From NCBI GenBank assembly GCA_964461815.1, contig CAYWVF010000009.1:28091-92090 (forward strand): a DNA stretch of 64,000 nucleotides. Direction: 5' to 3'. The DNA is from JAAZBA01 sp964461815 (GTDB lineage Bacteria > Bacillota > Clostridia > Oscillospirales > QAMX01). Under the pieces are notes generated by a model. The model searched no databases and was not told the DNA's origin. It saw only the letters and a list, made by a program, of their open reading frames with translations. Position 1 is the stretch's first letter, and every line of letters starts with the position of its first letter. This document shows positions 18,043-26,862 of this stretch, in pieces. The translations under genes were made by a program, and so were the position numbers.

Positions 18043-19170
18043 CTACATAGCCTTAAGTCTTACCGGAACGATCAGATAGAGGAATTCATCGGGATCCTCA
18101 CTGTCCGGCAGAGGTCTGATTATCATCGGTGAGATAGGAGTCTTCATCTGTATCCTCACACGCTCTGAGGGCTTACATGCCCTGAGAGCTTCGAGCAGAT
18201 AGAGACTGTTAAAGCCTATCTCGATCGGCTTACCGTTGAAATTGGTATAGCCGCACTCGTCGTAGGATGTACCGAGCGAGGAATTACATGTCAGCCTTAC
18301 AAGCTCCTCATCGAACGAAAGCCTGAGATGGTTTCTGAGCCGCTCGTTTATGATGATCGAGGTACGCTCTATCGATGAGATGAGCTCCGACGTGCTTATG
18401 TCAAGCTCAGTTTCTGGCTCAGTACCGAGCATTACCGAGTAGTTCATGTATTCACCTGCTATGAGGTTAGTTGTGAGCACCGTATTGTCGATCTTTATCA
18501 TGATGTTACGTCTTGCAAGTGAGAGCGTGACTGTCTCATCGGAATCGTCAATGAGCCTGTCTACCTCACGCAGCGCCGTAGCCGGTACGTTGAAGGACAT
18601 CTCGTTTGGCAGCGGAGCCTCGTCCTTGAAGGTGTATCTGCGTATCGCCATTCTGAAGTTGTCGAGAGCTACGACCTCGAGCTTATTGCCGATAAATTTG
18701 AATAGACAGCCTGTGAGTATAGGCTTCATCTCACTGTCGGAGGCTGAAAAGATAGTACCCTGTATCAGCTCCTTTAGTATCTTTCTGGGCATCGAGAACG
18801 AATGCTCGTAGAGCACCGCAGGTATTTCAGGGTAGTCCTCGGGATCAAGCACCGAGATGTTCATTATCGAAGCGCCGCAGGATATCGTAGCGGTAGAGTC
18901 CTTGACAGATACAGTGATAAAGCCCTCGGGCATCGAGCGGATGATATCGGTAAAGAGCTTAGCGTTGAATACAGCCGAGCCTTTGCTCTGTACGTCAGCC
19001 TCGAGCCTCGTTCTGAGTGCGATCTTCAGATTGTAGCCTGTCAGGAGCAGATCGTCCGTAGCCTTTATAAGCACTCCCTCGAGAGCCGGGTTAGAGCTTT
19101 TCGATGCTACTGCCTTTGTACACACCGACAGAGCCTCGACCAAGCTGTGTCTTTCACATGTAAATTTCAT
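18043..19170 (-). CDS. dnaN: DNA polymerase III beta sliding clamp
   Basis: A 375-residue three-domain ring clamp. It begins MKFTCERHSLVEAL, with FTDIIRSMPEG, FNVPATALREVDRLI and the terminal MIIRPLPDSE and YLIVPVRL, all typical. ATG 19170 gives the usual N-terminus; ATG 19182, four codons upstream, is the alternative. It heads the minus-strand run after the DnaA-box gap. Confidence 0.97.
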   Translation of the reverse strand: MKFTCERHSLVEALSVCTKAVASKSSNPALEGVLIKATDDLLLTGYNLKIALRTRLEADVQSKGSAVFNAKLFTDIIRSMPEGFITVSVKDSTATISCGASIMNISVLDPEDYPEIPAVLYEHSFSMPRKILKELIQGTIFSASDSEMKPILTGCLFKFIGNKLEVVALDNFRMAIRRYTFKDEAPLPNEMSFNVPATALREVDRLIDDSDETVTLSLARRNIMIKIDNTVLTTNLIAGEYMNYSVMLGTEPETELDISTSELISSIERTSIIINERLRNHLRLSFDEELVRLTCNSSLGTSYDECGYTNFNGKPIEIGFNSLYLLEALRACKPSERVRIQMKTPISPMIIRPLPDSEDPDEFLYLIVPVRLKAM

Positions 19171-19182
19171 AGTTATAGCCAT

Positions 19183-19523
19183 GCCTTATAGAGCATTTTA
19201 TCCTTTCGTATGTCATTAGTTCGACCCTTATTTTTTTCTGTCGGTCGGTTCGTATATATTATATAACAAGAATGTCGTAATAGGGGTACGTAGTAGCGGT
19301 GGAAATGTGGAAAAAATTTTGAAGCCTTGAAAAAAATAGCGTGAAAGGGAAAATCATATCGAAATTGTCACGAGTTTGCGGTTTAAAAATGGTGTAAATT
19401 CGTGCGTGAGTTTTCCAAGTCCGACTGTGGATAACTCTCCTGCTTTCAACAGCTTTCCACAGCGATTTTTGGGGTGTGGAAAAGGTTTTCCTCTTTCCAC
19501 AGGAATATGTGTAAAACGAAGCG
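19183..19523. other. Candidate replication origin (oriC, dnaA-dnaN arm)
   Basis: This 340-bp gene-free stretch between dnaA and dnaN holds a cluster of DnaA boxes. A perfect TTATCCACA lies on the minus strand at 19426-19434. One- or two-mismatch boxes are at 19306-19314, 19453-19461, 19475-19483 and 19493-19501. An AT-only segment near 19250-19268 could be the unwinding element. The location and box density match Firmicutes origins. Origin activity itself is inferred. Confidence 0.8.
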
Positions 19524-20834
19524 TTACGCATTCTTTATCGCTTTCTCCAGTCCATCTACCTTTTTCTTGAATTCAGGCTGCTTTGACATCATGTCCTCTA
19601 CCTTGTTTATCGAGTGCATGATGGTCGTGTGATCTCTTCCTCCGAATACGCTGCCTATCTCGGGAAGTGACAGCTTCGTGAGCTTTCTTACGAGGAAGAT
19701 AGATACCTGCCTTGCCTGCATTATCTCCTGACCACGCTTCGAGCCTGTTATGTCGGCAGTAGATACGTTGAAATATTTCGATGCTTCCGCTAGTATGTAG
19801 TCGGGAGTCGGATTCAGTCCCGGATGAGCTCTGTATATGTCATCTACCGCACGCTGTGCCGTGTGTACGTCCAGCGGCATCTCCATGAATACGTGGAGCG
19901 CCATCATCTTCTTTACCGCACCCTCCAGCTGACGGATGTTGCTCGTTATCTTCGATGCTATGAACTCCACTACATCGGGCGTGAGCGCAACGTTCAGCGC
20001 AGAAGCCTTCTTCATTATGATCGCACACCTCGTCTCAAAATCAGGAGGCGTGATGTCGGCAAGCAGTCCCCACTCAAAGCGTGTCTTGAGCCTGTCCTCA
20101 AGCTTCTCTATCTCCTTTGGTGTACGGTCTGAGGTGAGTACTATCTGCTTATGTGAATCATACAGAGTGTTGAACGTATGGAAAAATTCCTCCTGCGTGC
20201 TCACCTTACCTGCTATGAACTGTACGTCGTCTACCAGCAGAAGATCCGCCTGACGGTACTTGGAGCGAAATTCCTGAGTCTTGCCCTCGGAGATCGCCGT
20301 GATTATCTCGTTTGTGAAATCCTCACCCGTTACATATATGATACGATAGGCAGGTCTGGCACGCTTTATGTTGCCTGCTATGGCATTCATGAGGTGAGTC
20401 TTTCCCAGTCCCGACGGCCCGTATATGAAAAGAGGATTGTATGCACTTGCAGGCTGAGCCGCTACAGCTACCGCAGCAGCATGTGCGAATCTGTTCGAGG
20501 AGCCTACTACAAACGTGTCAAACGAATGCTCCGCACCGGTGTAATCCGTCTCGCTCGTCTCTCTTTGCTGGCAGTGCATCTTGTACTCTTCCTCAAGCAT
20601 GTACTGCACCGGCATATCCTCGCTGAATATCTCCTTAAGGCAGCGCTCAAACGCATCCTTGTACTTCGTCATGATGATATTCTTCTTTATCTGCGAGGTC
20701 GTGACCAATATTATCTCGTTTGCACTTATCTCCGGTATCGTAGCATCCCCGAACCAGGTGTTCACCGTAGTTTCGGAGTATATCTCCTTTAGCATACCGC
20801 GTATTTGTTCTATAAATTCTTCAGTATTGACCAT
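19524..20834 (-). CDS. dnaA: Chromosomal replication initiator DnaA
   Basis: A 436-residue AAA+ initiator. Domain I is at the N-terminus, Walker A is GPSGLGKTHL, Walker B is LLVDDVQFIAG, and the box-binding domain IV has GGRDHTTIMHSI. Two starts are possible. ATG 20834 gives the usual length and follows AAGGAG by 12 bases. TTG 20867 follows a stronger AAGGAGGT by seven bases, but the mapped promoter would place that site at the very 5' end of the mRNA. The ATG is preferred. Confidence 0.97.
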   Translation of the reverse strand: MVNTEEFIEQIRGMLKEIYSETTVNTWFGDATIPEISANEIILVTTSQIKKNIIMTKYKDAFERCLKEIFSEDMPVQYMLEEEYKMHCQQRETSETDYTGAEHSFDTFVVGSSNRFAHAAAVAVAAQPASAYNPLFIYGPSGLGKTHLMNAIAGNIKRARPAYRIIYVTGEDFTNEIITAISEGKTQEFRSKYRQADLLLVDDVQFIAGKVSTQEEFFHTFNTLYDSHKQIVLTSDRTPKEIEKLEDRLKTRFEWGLLADITPPDFETRCAIIMKKASALNVALTPDVVEFIASKITSNIRQLEGAVKKMMALHVFMEMPLDVHTAQRAVDDIYRAHPGLNPTPDYILAEASKYFNVSTADITGSKRGQEIMQARQVSIFLVRKLTKLSLPEIGSVFGGRDHTTIMHSINKVEDMMSKQPEFKKKVDGLEKAIKNA

Positions 20835-20884
20835 CTCTGTCAGGGTCTCCTTAGCACATGAAATCAACTATTATACCTCCTTAT

Positions 20885-20913
20885 ATTATACCATAAAATC
20901 GATTATTTGACAA
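20885..20913 (-). promoter_or_regulatory. dnaA promoter
   Basis: TTGTCA and TATAAT on the minus strand with 17 bp spacing. The predicted start lies just before the AAGGAGGT that precedes the alternative TTG codon. Confidence 0.75.
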
Positions 20914-20955
20914 GCGTAATATGTGTATTATTTTGATTAAAATAGCTCCAAATGC

Positions 20956-20984
20956 TTGACAAAATAATTTGCCTGTGCTATAAT
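20956..20984 (+). promoter_or_regulatory. thrS T-box promoter
   Basis: Perfect TTGACA and TATAAT with 17 bp spacing, about 10 bases before the T-box leader begins. Confidence 0.9.
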
Positions 20985-20989
20985 CAACT

Positions 20990-21245
20990 GAAAGCGTTGA
21001 AGGGAACAGTAGAGCGCACATATCCTACAGAGAGAGCGGTCATCGAATATATTTCGAAGCTGTGAGACTGCTCGGTGCAGAGCGTTTCGAATACCATCCC
21101 GGAGCAGCAGGACGGAAATTTCCTGTCGTATGCCTGCGTTAAGGGCATTGACAAGACGGCGTATTATTTGATACGCAATCGGAGTGGAACCGCGGTAGCT
21201 TATATCGTCTCCGAAGAGCTTTGGACTCTTCGTGAGGCGTTTTTT
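20990..21245 (+). ncRNA. T-box leader (threonine) controlling thrS
   Basis: The leader carries the T-box sequence AGTGGAACCGCGG (21183-21195), which pairs with the free end of uncharged tRNA. An intrinsic terminator follows: a stem between about 21206-21218 and 21226-21239, then six T residues. In Stem I, the ACC at 21093-21095 is followed by A, the expected specifier context. ACC is a threonine codon and matches the downstream gene. Uncharged tRNA-Thr should favour the antiterminator and raise thrS expression. Confidence 0.92.
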
Positions 21246-21441
21246 CTTTATTTCCACATATATTCTACACTTATTTCCACACCTTTTCCTATCATTTTTT
21301 TATCATCTCATGTACTGTGATTTGTTATGAATATTATAAAAAAGCAAGTGACAGCACGGTATATAGCATGGAAAAGGTTGAAAAACAAGGTAGGTACGTC
21401 ATAATTTGTTAATAAATAATAATATAGAAGGAGACAATACG
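21246..21441 (+). promoter_or_regulatory. Long gap between T-box terminator and thrS with DnaA-box-like sequences
   Basis: Nearly 200 bases separate the T-box terminator from the thrS start, more than usual. It holds two ATTTCCACA near-boxes (21250-21258 and 21273-21281) and AT-rich tracts, so it may be the second arm of a bipartite origin flanking dnaA. No second promoter is convincing. Confidence 0.4.
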
Positions 21442-23388
21442 ATGAATATCAAATTACCGGACGGAAGTATGCTCGAGCTTGAATGCAATTCGAGCGTGAT
21501 GGATGCTGCAAAGGCTATATCGGGAGGGCTTGCGAGAGCAGCACTTATGGCAAAGGTCAACGGCGAGCTTTGCGAGCTTTCACGAGAGCTTAAGGACGGC
21601 GACTCTATAGAGATACTCACGGGAAACGATCCCGAGAGCCTTCGTGTACTTCGTCACAGTGCATCCCACGTGCTTGCACAGGCAGTAAAGAACCTCTATC
21701 CCGAGGCTAAGCTTGCGATAGGACCTGCTATCGACAACGGCTTCTACTATGATTTTGACTATGATGCAGGCTTTGATACGGAAGCACTTGCGAAGATCGA
21801 AGCCGAGATGAAGAAGATAATAAAAAAGGCTGCACCTCTCGAGAGATTTGAGCTGCCGAGAGAGGAAGCACTTGAGTTTGTAGATAAGCTCGGCGAGCCG
21901 TATAAGCGTGAGCTGATCGAGGATCTGCCCGAGGACAGCGTGATATCGTTCTATCGTCAGGGCGAGTTTACAGACCTGTGTGCAGGCCCGCACATCCCCG
22001 ATACAGGCAGAATAAAGGCGTTCAAGCTCATAAGCTCCACAGGTGCTTACTGGAGAGGCGACGCTTCGAAGAAAATGCTTCGCAGAATATATGCTACGGC
22101 TTTCACAAAGAAGGAGGAGCTGAATGCATACCTTGAGCAGCTTGAGGAGGCTAAGAAGCGTGACCATAATAAGCTCGGTCGTGACCTTGAGCTGTTTACA
22201 ACGGTAGACGTTATCGGTCAGGGACTTCCGATACTGCTGCCTAAGGGTGCGAAGATAGTCCAGACACTGCAAAGATTCGTAGAGGATGAGGAATACAAGA
22301 GAGGCTATCTGCTCACAAAGACACCTCTTATGGCAAAGCGTGATCTGTACAAGATAAGCGGTCACTGGGATCACTATCTTGACGGTATGTTCGTGCTCGG
22401 CGATCCGTATGACGAGACAAAGGAATGCTTCGCACTTCGTCCTATGACATGCCCGTTCCAGTATCAGGTATTCCTCAACAGAATGCGCTCCTACCGTGAC
22501 CTCCCGATGAGACTCGGCGAGACCTCGACGCTTTTCCGCAACGAGGATTCAGGTGAGATGCACGGACTTATCCGTGTACGTCAGTTCACCATTTCCGAGG
22601 GACATCTTATCCTTCGTCCGGAGCAGCTGGCAGAGGAATTTAAGGGCTGCCTTGATCTTGCAAACTACATGCTCGACACACTCGGACTGCGTGAGGACTG
22701 CTCCTACCGCTTCTCACAGTGGGATCCGAACAATACAGATAAGTACGAGGGTACGGCAGAGCAGTGGGATGAGGCTCAGTCGATAATGAAGAACCTCCTT
22801 GACGATCTCGGAATAAACTACGTTATCGGTATAGACGAGGCTGCATTCTACGGCCCGAAGCTCGATATCCAGATAAAGAACGTACACGGTAAAGAGGATA
22901 CGCTCATAACGATACAGATAGATATGCTCCTTGCAGAGAAGTTCGGCATGGAATATGTAGACGTTGACGGCTCAAAGCGCAGACCGTATATCATCCACCG
23001 TACATCACTGGGCTGCTACGAGCGTACACTTGCACTTCTCATAGAGAAGTACGCAGGTGCATTCCCGGCTTGGCTGTCACCTGTACAGGCTAAGATATTG
23101 ACGATCACAGACAGAAGCGTAGAGTACGCTCAGTCGATCGCAGCCGATCTCGAGAGCTGCGGAGTACGCTGTGAGATAGACCGCCGCAACGAGAAGATAG
23201 GCTACAAGATACGTGAAGCACAGCTTGAAAAGGTACCGTATATGATCGTGCTCGGTGACAAGGAGGCTGAGAATAACGAGGTCAATGTAAGACTTCGTGA
23301 CGGCTCCAACAGCACACTGCCCTACGCCGAATTCAAGGGCAAAATACTTGCGAATATAGCATCAAAGGCAAAGGTAGCCGAGCTGTAA
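21442..23388 (+). CDS. thrS: Threonine-tRNA ligase
   Basis: A 648-residue class II synthetase that charges tRNA-Thr. The N-terminal TGS domain (about 1-62) is followed by the editing domain with HSASHVLAQA and the CAGPHIP stretch, the catalytic core (FALRPMTCPFQYQVF, RFSQWDPNN) and an anticodon-binding domain ending near residue 640. ATG 21442 is chosen because AAGGAGA lies seven bases upstream; the open frame begins 12 codons earlier without a ribosome site. It is under T-box control and divergent from dnaA. Confidence 0.97.
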   Translation: MNIKLPDGSMLELECNSSVMDAAKAISGGLARAALMAKVNGELCELSRELKDGDSIEILTGNDPESLRVLRHSASHVLAQAVKNLYPEAKLAIGPAIDNGFYYDFDYDAGFDTEALAKIEAEMKKIIKKAAPLERFELPREEALEFVDKLGEPYKRELIEDLPEDSVISFYRQGEFTDLCAGPHIPDTGRIKAFKLISSTGAYWRGDASKKMLRRIYATAFTKKEELNAYLEQLEEAKKRDHNKLGRDLELFTTVDVIGQGLPILLPKGAKIVQTLQRFVEDEEYKRGYLLTKTPLMAKRDLYKISGHWDHYLDGMFVLGDPYDETKECFALRPMTCPFQYQVFLNRMRSYRDLPMRLGETSTLFRNEDSGEMHGLIRVRQFTISEGHLILRPEQLAEEFKGCLDLANYMLDTLGLREDCSYRFSQWDPNNTDKYEGTAEQWDEAQSIMKNLLDDLGINYVIGIDEAAFYGPKLDIQIKNVHGKEDTLITIQIDMLLAEKFGMEYVDVDGSKRRPYIIHRTSLGCYERTLALLIEKYAGAFPAWLSPVQAKILTITDRSVEYAQSIAADLESCGVRCEIDRRNEKIGYKIREAQLEKVPYMIVLGDKEAENNEVNVRLRDGSNSTLPYAEFKGKILANIASKAKVAEL

Positions 23389-23412
23389 TACAAAGCATAC
23401 AGCTATAAATAC

Positions 23413-23450
23413 CCCTCCCGATCCGATTTTGGTTCGGGAGGGATTTTTTT
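23413..23450 (+). terminator. thrS terminator
   Basis: CCCTCCCGA (23413-23421) pairs with TCGGGAGGG (23434-23442), followed by seven T residues. Confidence 0.92.
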
Positions 23451-23501
23451 ATACACCTATTCGTATCGGTATGAATAATATATATCGAAAGGAATGATCG
23501 T

Positions 23502-24362
23502 ATGACTGATATAGCTGTAGCCGTACTCGGGGGAGATATGCGTCAGGTGAGCCTTGCGGAGCTTATGTCGGGCGGTATCGTAAGAGAGGTCAGGACGTAC
23601 GCTATGGAGAATGCACCGTCCGGCGTGATATACAAGGCTCCATCACTTGATTCGGCACTTGACGGTGCGGACGCTGTGATACTTCCGCTGCCGCTTTGCG
23701 GCGAGAATGGGCTGCTGAATGCGGTATTTTCGAAAGAAAGCATAGCCGTTGAGAAAATATTCGAGAAAGTACCTCATGGTGCGAGAGTACTTGCAGGTAA
23801 GGTAGGAGAAGAAAAGCGTAAGGCAGCTGAAAGGCTTGGGATAGACATTACAGACTACCTCGAGCGTGAGGAGCTTGCGGTATCAAACGCAGTAGCCACC
23901 GCCGAGGGTGCGATACAGATAGCCATGGAGGAGCTTCCGATAACGCTGCACCGCTCAAGGGCTCTTGTCACGGGCTTTGGCAGGATAGGTAAGGTGCTCG
24001 CTCACCGTCTCCGCGAACTCGGAGCTGAGGTGACGGTATGTGCGAGAAAATGCTCCGACAGAGCGTGGATAGATGCCTACGGCTACAAGGCTTGCGACTA
24101 CAAATACTTTCCACAGCTTGTGGAAAACTCCGATGTCGTATTCAATACAGTACCGTCAAGGCTGTTTGGCAGAGCGGAGCTTGAAAAAGCACGGCTTGTG
24201 ATAGACCTCGCATCAAAGCCGGGCGGAGTCGAGCTTGATACGGCACGTGAGCTGGGAGTCAAGGTCATATGGGCGCTTTCACTGCCAGGAAAGGTCGCAC
24301 CGATAACCTCCGCCAGGATCATTTGCGATACGGTTATGAATATAATATGCGGCTCGGTATGA
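23502..24362 (+). CDS. dpaA: Dipicolinate synthase subunit A
   Basis: A 286-residue subunit of the enzyme that turns the lysine-pathway dihydrodipicolinate precursor into dipicolinic acid, made in the mother cell during sporulation. The N-terminal part has VLGGDMRQVSLAELM; a Rossmann NAD(P) fold follows with VTGFGRIGKVLAHRL near residue 157, and the end reads SLPGKVAPITSARII. It is followed 15 bases later by dpaB. A pair of facing DnaA-box-like sequences lies within it (24107-24127). Its presence is the main evidence for spore formation. Confidence 0.95.
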   Translation: MTDIAVAVLGGDMRQVSLAELMSGGIVREVRTYAMENAPSGVIYKAPSLDSALDGADAVILPLPLCGENGLLNAVFSKESIAVEKIFEKVPHGARVLAGKVGEEKRKAAERLGIDITDYLEREELAVSNAVATAEGAIQIAMEELPITLHRSRALVTGFGRIGKVLAHRLRELGAEVTVCARKCSDRAWIDAYGYKACDYKYFPQLVENSDVVFNTVPSRLFGRAELEKARLVIDLASKPGGVELDTARELGVKVIWALSLPGKVAPITSARIICDTVMNIICGSV

Positions 24363-24377
24363 TAAAGGAGCATTATC

Positions 24378-24950
24378 ATGGATAAAGTAAGACTTGGATT
24401 TGCGTTATGCGGTTCGTTTTGTACGTTCGAGCGTGTGATACGTGTAATGGAAAGGCTGTCTGAGGACGGCTATGACATATATCCGATCATGTCGGAAAAC
24501 GCATCGAGCATCGATACGAGATTCGGTACTGCCGAGAGCTTTGTACATAGGATAGAGGATATTTGCGGAAAAAGGATAATAAATAATATCCACGATGCAG
24601 AGCCTATTGGCCCGAAGAAGCTGCTTGATGTGCTTTTGATAGCACCGTGTACGGGAAATACTCTTGCAAAGCTTGCCTGCGGTATCGCCGACAGCGCAGT
24701 GACACTTGCTGCAAAGGCTCATTTCAGAAACGAACGAGCGGCAGTGCTTGCAGTGTCCTCAAACGATTCACTTGCAGCGAATGCGATCAATATCGGCACT
24801 CTCATGGCAAGAAAAAATATATACCTCGTACCACTAAAGCAGGACGATCCGGAGCATAAGCCCAGATCGATAGTAGCCGAGATGGAACTGATACCTGAGA
24901 CTATACGTGCAGCACTGGACGGAGTCCAGCTCCAGCCGATACTCATGTAG
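24378..24950 (+). CDS. dpaB: Dipicolinate synthase subunit B (flavoprotein)
   Basis: A 190-residue flavoprotein-fold partner of DpaA. It begins with the family start GFALCGSFCTFERV and has the flavin-fold stretch LLIAPCTGNTLAKLACGIAD and a Lys-rich C-terminal IYLVPLKQDDPEHKP. It follows AAAGGAG and is surely co-transcribed with dpaA. No clear vegetative promoter is visible upstream of the pair, which would fit a sporulation sigma factor. Confidence 0.95.
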   Translation: MDKVRLGFALCGSFCTFERVIRVMERLSEDGYDIYPIMSENASSIDTRFGTAESFVHRIEDICGKRIINNIHDAEPIGPKKLLDVLLIAPCTGNTLAKLACGIADSAVTLAAKAHFRNERAAVLAVSSNDSLAANAINIGTLMARKNIYLVPLKQDDPEHKPRSIVAEMELIPETIRAALDGVQLQPILM

Positions 24951-24955
24951 AGACA

Positions 24956-24996
24956 GGCACACTTTTATGAGCATTATATGCTCATAAAAGTGTGCC
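24956..24996. repeat. Perfect 19-bp inverted repeat between dpaB and a GH20 gene
   Basis: The arms 24956-24974 and 24978-24996 are perfectly complementary around a 3-bp centre. No T tract follows on either strand, so it is not a classic terminator. It ends 12 bases before the -35 box of the next promoter. It could end dpaAB transcription weakly, serve as an operator, or stabilise the dpaAB mRNA 3' end. Confidence 0.85.
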
Positions 24997-25007
24997 GAAT
25001 AAAAGGA

Positions 25008-25036
25008 TTGACAACATAATTTCACTATTGTATAAT
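25008..25036 (+). promoter_or_regulatory. Promoter of the GH20/GH95 pair
   Basis: Perfect TTGACA and TATAAT, 17 bp apart, about 30 bases before the start codon. Confidence 0.88.
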
Positions 25037-25067
25037 TGGGATAAAAGCTAAAAAGGATGGTGTGAGT

Positions 25068-26840
25068 ATGATATTCCCGGAGCCTAAAAGTGAAAAATAT
25101 TTCGACGGACGCTATGAGCTGAGGTCATATGACGGAGAAACGGAGCTTATGCACCTGTATAAAAAATACAAGTGCGGCAGTGAGGAAATAAATATAGCAC
25201 ATGACGAGCTGTACGGTACCGATAAATATTCTATCGTAATAAACGAGAGCGGTATCACGATCACTGCCTCATGCGACTGCGGTATTTTCAGAGCGATGTC
25301 GTCACTTCGTCAGCTCTTAAAGGAAAACGGAGCATCACTTCCCTACTGTGAGATAGAGGACGAGCCGGATTTCGTAAGACGAAGCTACATGCTCGACATA
25401 AGCCGCTGCCGTATGCCTAAGGTAGCGAAGCTAACGAGGCTCATCGACCTGCTGGCTGACCTTAAGTACAACGAATTTCAGCTGTACATGGAGAATTTCT
25501 GCTTTAAATATAAGCATTTCCCGAAATATACAGAGGATATCGACTGCCTCACACCGGAGGATATAGAATATCTTGTAGAGTACTGCGAGGATCGCTTCAT
25601 AGACCTCGTACCGAATCAGAACAGCTTCGGTCATATGTCAACGTGGCTCGAGCAGGAGGAGTTCAAGAAGCTCGATGTGTCCGGCGGCAGTGAGATCACG
25701 GGAACACTCAACACTCTGCTGCCCGAAGCGTTCGAATTTGTGGACAAGCTGTATGATTCGCTCCTGCCGCACTTCAAGTCCGAGTATGTGAACATAGGTC
25801 TTGACGAGGCTTACGGACTCGGAAGATATGCGCTCGAGGAGCCGTGCCGCATATACGGAAGAGAGAATGTGTTCATGGATTGGCTCAATAAGCTTGCCGA
25901 GCATATAAGAGAGAGATACGGTAAAAAGGTGCAGTTCTGGTCGGATATGATACGAAATTACCCCTCCTCCTTTACACGTGTACCAAAGGATGCTACCGCT
26001 CTCAACTGGAGCTATGATCTGATAGACACCTCCATCATGGAAAAGCACTGCATCGATTTGCATAACAAGGGAGTACGCTATTACGTATGCCCCGGTACGA
26101 GCACGTGGATAGGCTTTACGGGACGCTTTGACGTGATGAGCTTCAACCTGCGCTCCTGCGGTGAATACGGACGTGACCACGGCGCATACGGCTATATGCT
26201 CACCGACTGGGGCTGCGGCGAGGGACATACGGCATTCCCTGTATGGAGTCTCGTACCCTGCGCTCTCGGCTCACAGTATTCGTGGAACGTAGGCGGTCTG
26301 CAAAACGGAGCTAACTTTAAGCCTCACTATATCCGTGCCGCACAGAAATATGCCGATGAATATATATTCCATGCTCCCGTGGCAAACTGGCTCTATAAGC
26401 TTCAGCAGTATTATCTGCTCGAGCCGGAGCGCATCCACACCTCCACCATGTGTGCATTCATCATCAGAAAGCCGCTGTCGGAGACTGACATCCCCTACTT
26501 CTTCGACCTCAAGGAATGCGGTGAGGACTTCTATTTCGAGAACATCATATGGTACGTAAATAGAGCACTTGCCGGAGTAGAAAAGGTGGACTTTGACGAG
26601 ACGATGAAGCGTCAGGTGATACTGAACTCACGTATGGTCATCCTGAGTGCGGAGCTGAATATCATAAGGCTGCATCAATGCGCTGAAAATGATAAGATAG
26701 ACGAGCTTACAGCGATGATAGACGATATTTCAAAGGAATATGCGTACCTCTGGGATATGGAGAACTACCCGGTCGGAAAGGAGCATTTCCTCGATCAGCT
26801 CGCCGACAGAAGAAAAGAGCTTATCGCAATGCGAAAATAA
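25068..26840 (+). CDS. GH20-type beta-N-acetylhexosaminidase-like enzyme
   Basis: A 590-residue protein without signal peptide. An N-terminal alpha/beta domain (about 1-105, ending SLRQLLKENG) precedes a TIM barrel beginning FVRRSYMLDISRCRMP. The catalytic Asp-Glu pair typical of GH20 is seen in VNIGLDEAYGLG near residue 250, and NQNSFGHMSTW and FWSDMI occur at the expected strands. GH20 enzymes release GlcNAc or GalNAc using the substrate acetamido group. ATG 25068 is chosen over GTG 25062 because of spacing from AAAAGG. It is co-transcribed with a GH95 gene, suggesting attack on mucin or milk-type glycans. Confidence 0.78.
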   Translation: MIFPEPKSEKYFDGRYELRSYDGETELMHLYKKYKCGSEEINIAHDELYGTDKYSIVINESGITITASCDCGIFRAMSSLRQLLKENGASLPYCEIEDEPDFVRRSYMLDISRCRMPKVAKLTRLIDLLADLKYNEFQLYMENFCFKYKHFPKYTEDIDCLTPEDIEYLVEYCEDRFIDLVPNQNSFGHMSTWLEQEEFKKLDVSGGSEITGTLNTLLPEAFEFVDKLYDSLLPHFKSEYVNIGLDEAYGLGRYALEEPCRIYGRENVFMDWLNKLAEHIRERYGKKVQFWSDMIRNYPSSFTRVPKDATALNWSYDLIDTSIMEKHCIDLHNKGVRYYVCPGTSTWIGFTGRFDVMSFNLRSCGEYGRDHGAYGYMLTDWGCGEGHTAFPVWSLVPCALGSQYSWNVGGLQNGANFKPHYIRAAQKYADEYIFHAPVANWLYKLQQYYLLEPERIHTSTMCAFIIRKPLSETDIPYFFDLKECGEDFYFENIIWYVNRALAGVEKVDFDETMKRQVILNSRMVILSAELNIIRLHQCAENDKIDELTAMIDDISKEYAYLWDMENYPVGKEHFLDQLADRRKELIAMRK

Positions 26841-26862
26841 TGCGTGAGAGGATGTGTCAATT

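Noticed and set aside
20937..21320. Frames on both strands across the thrS leader
   Set aside because: They overlap the promoter and T-box elements and show no family features.
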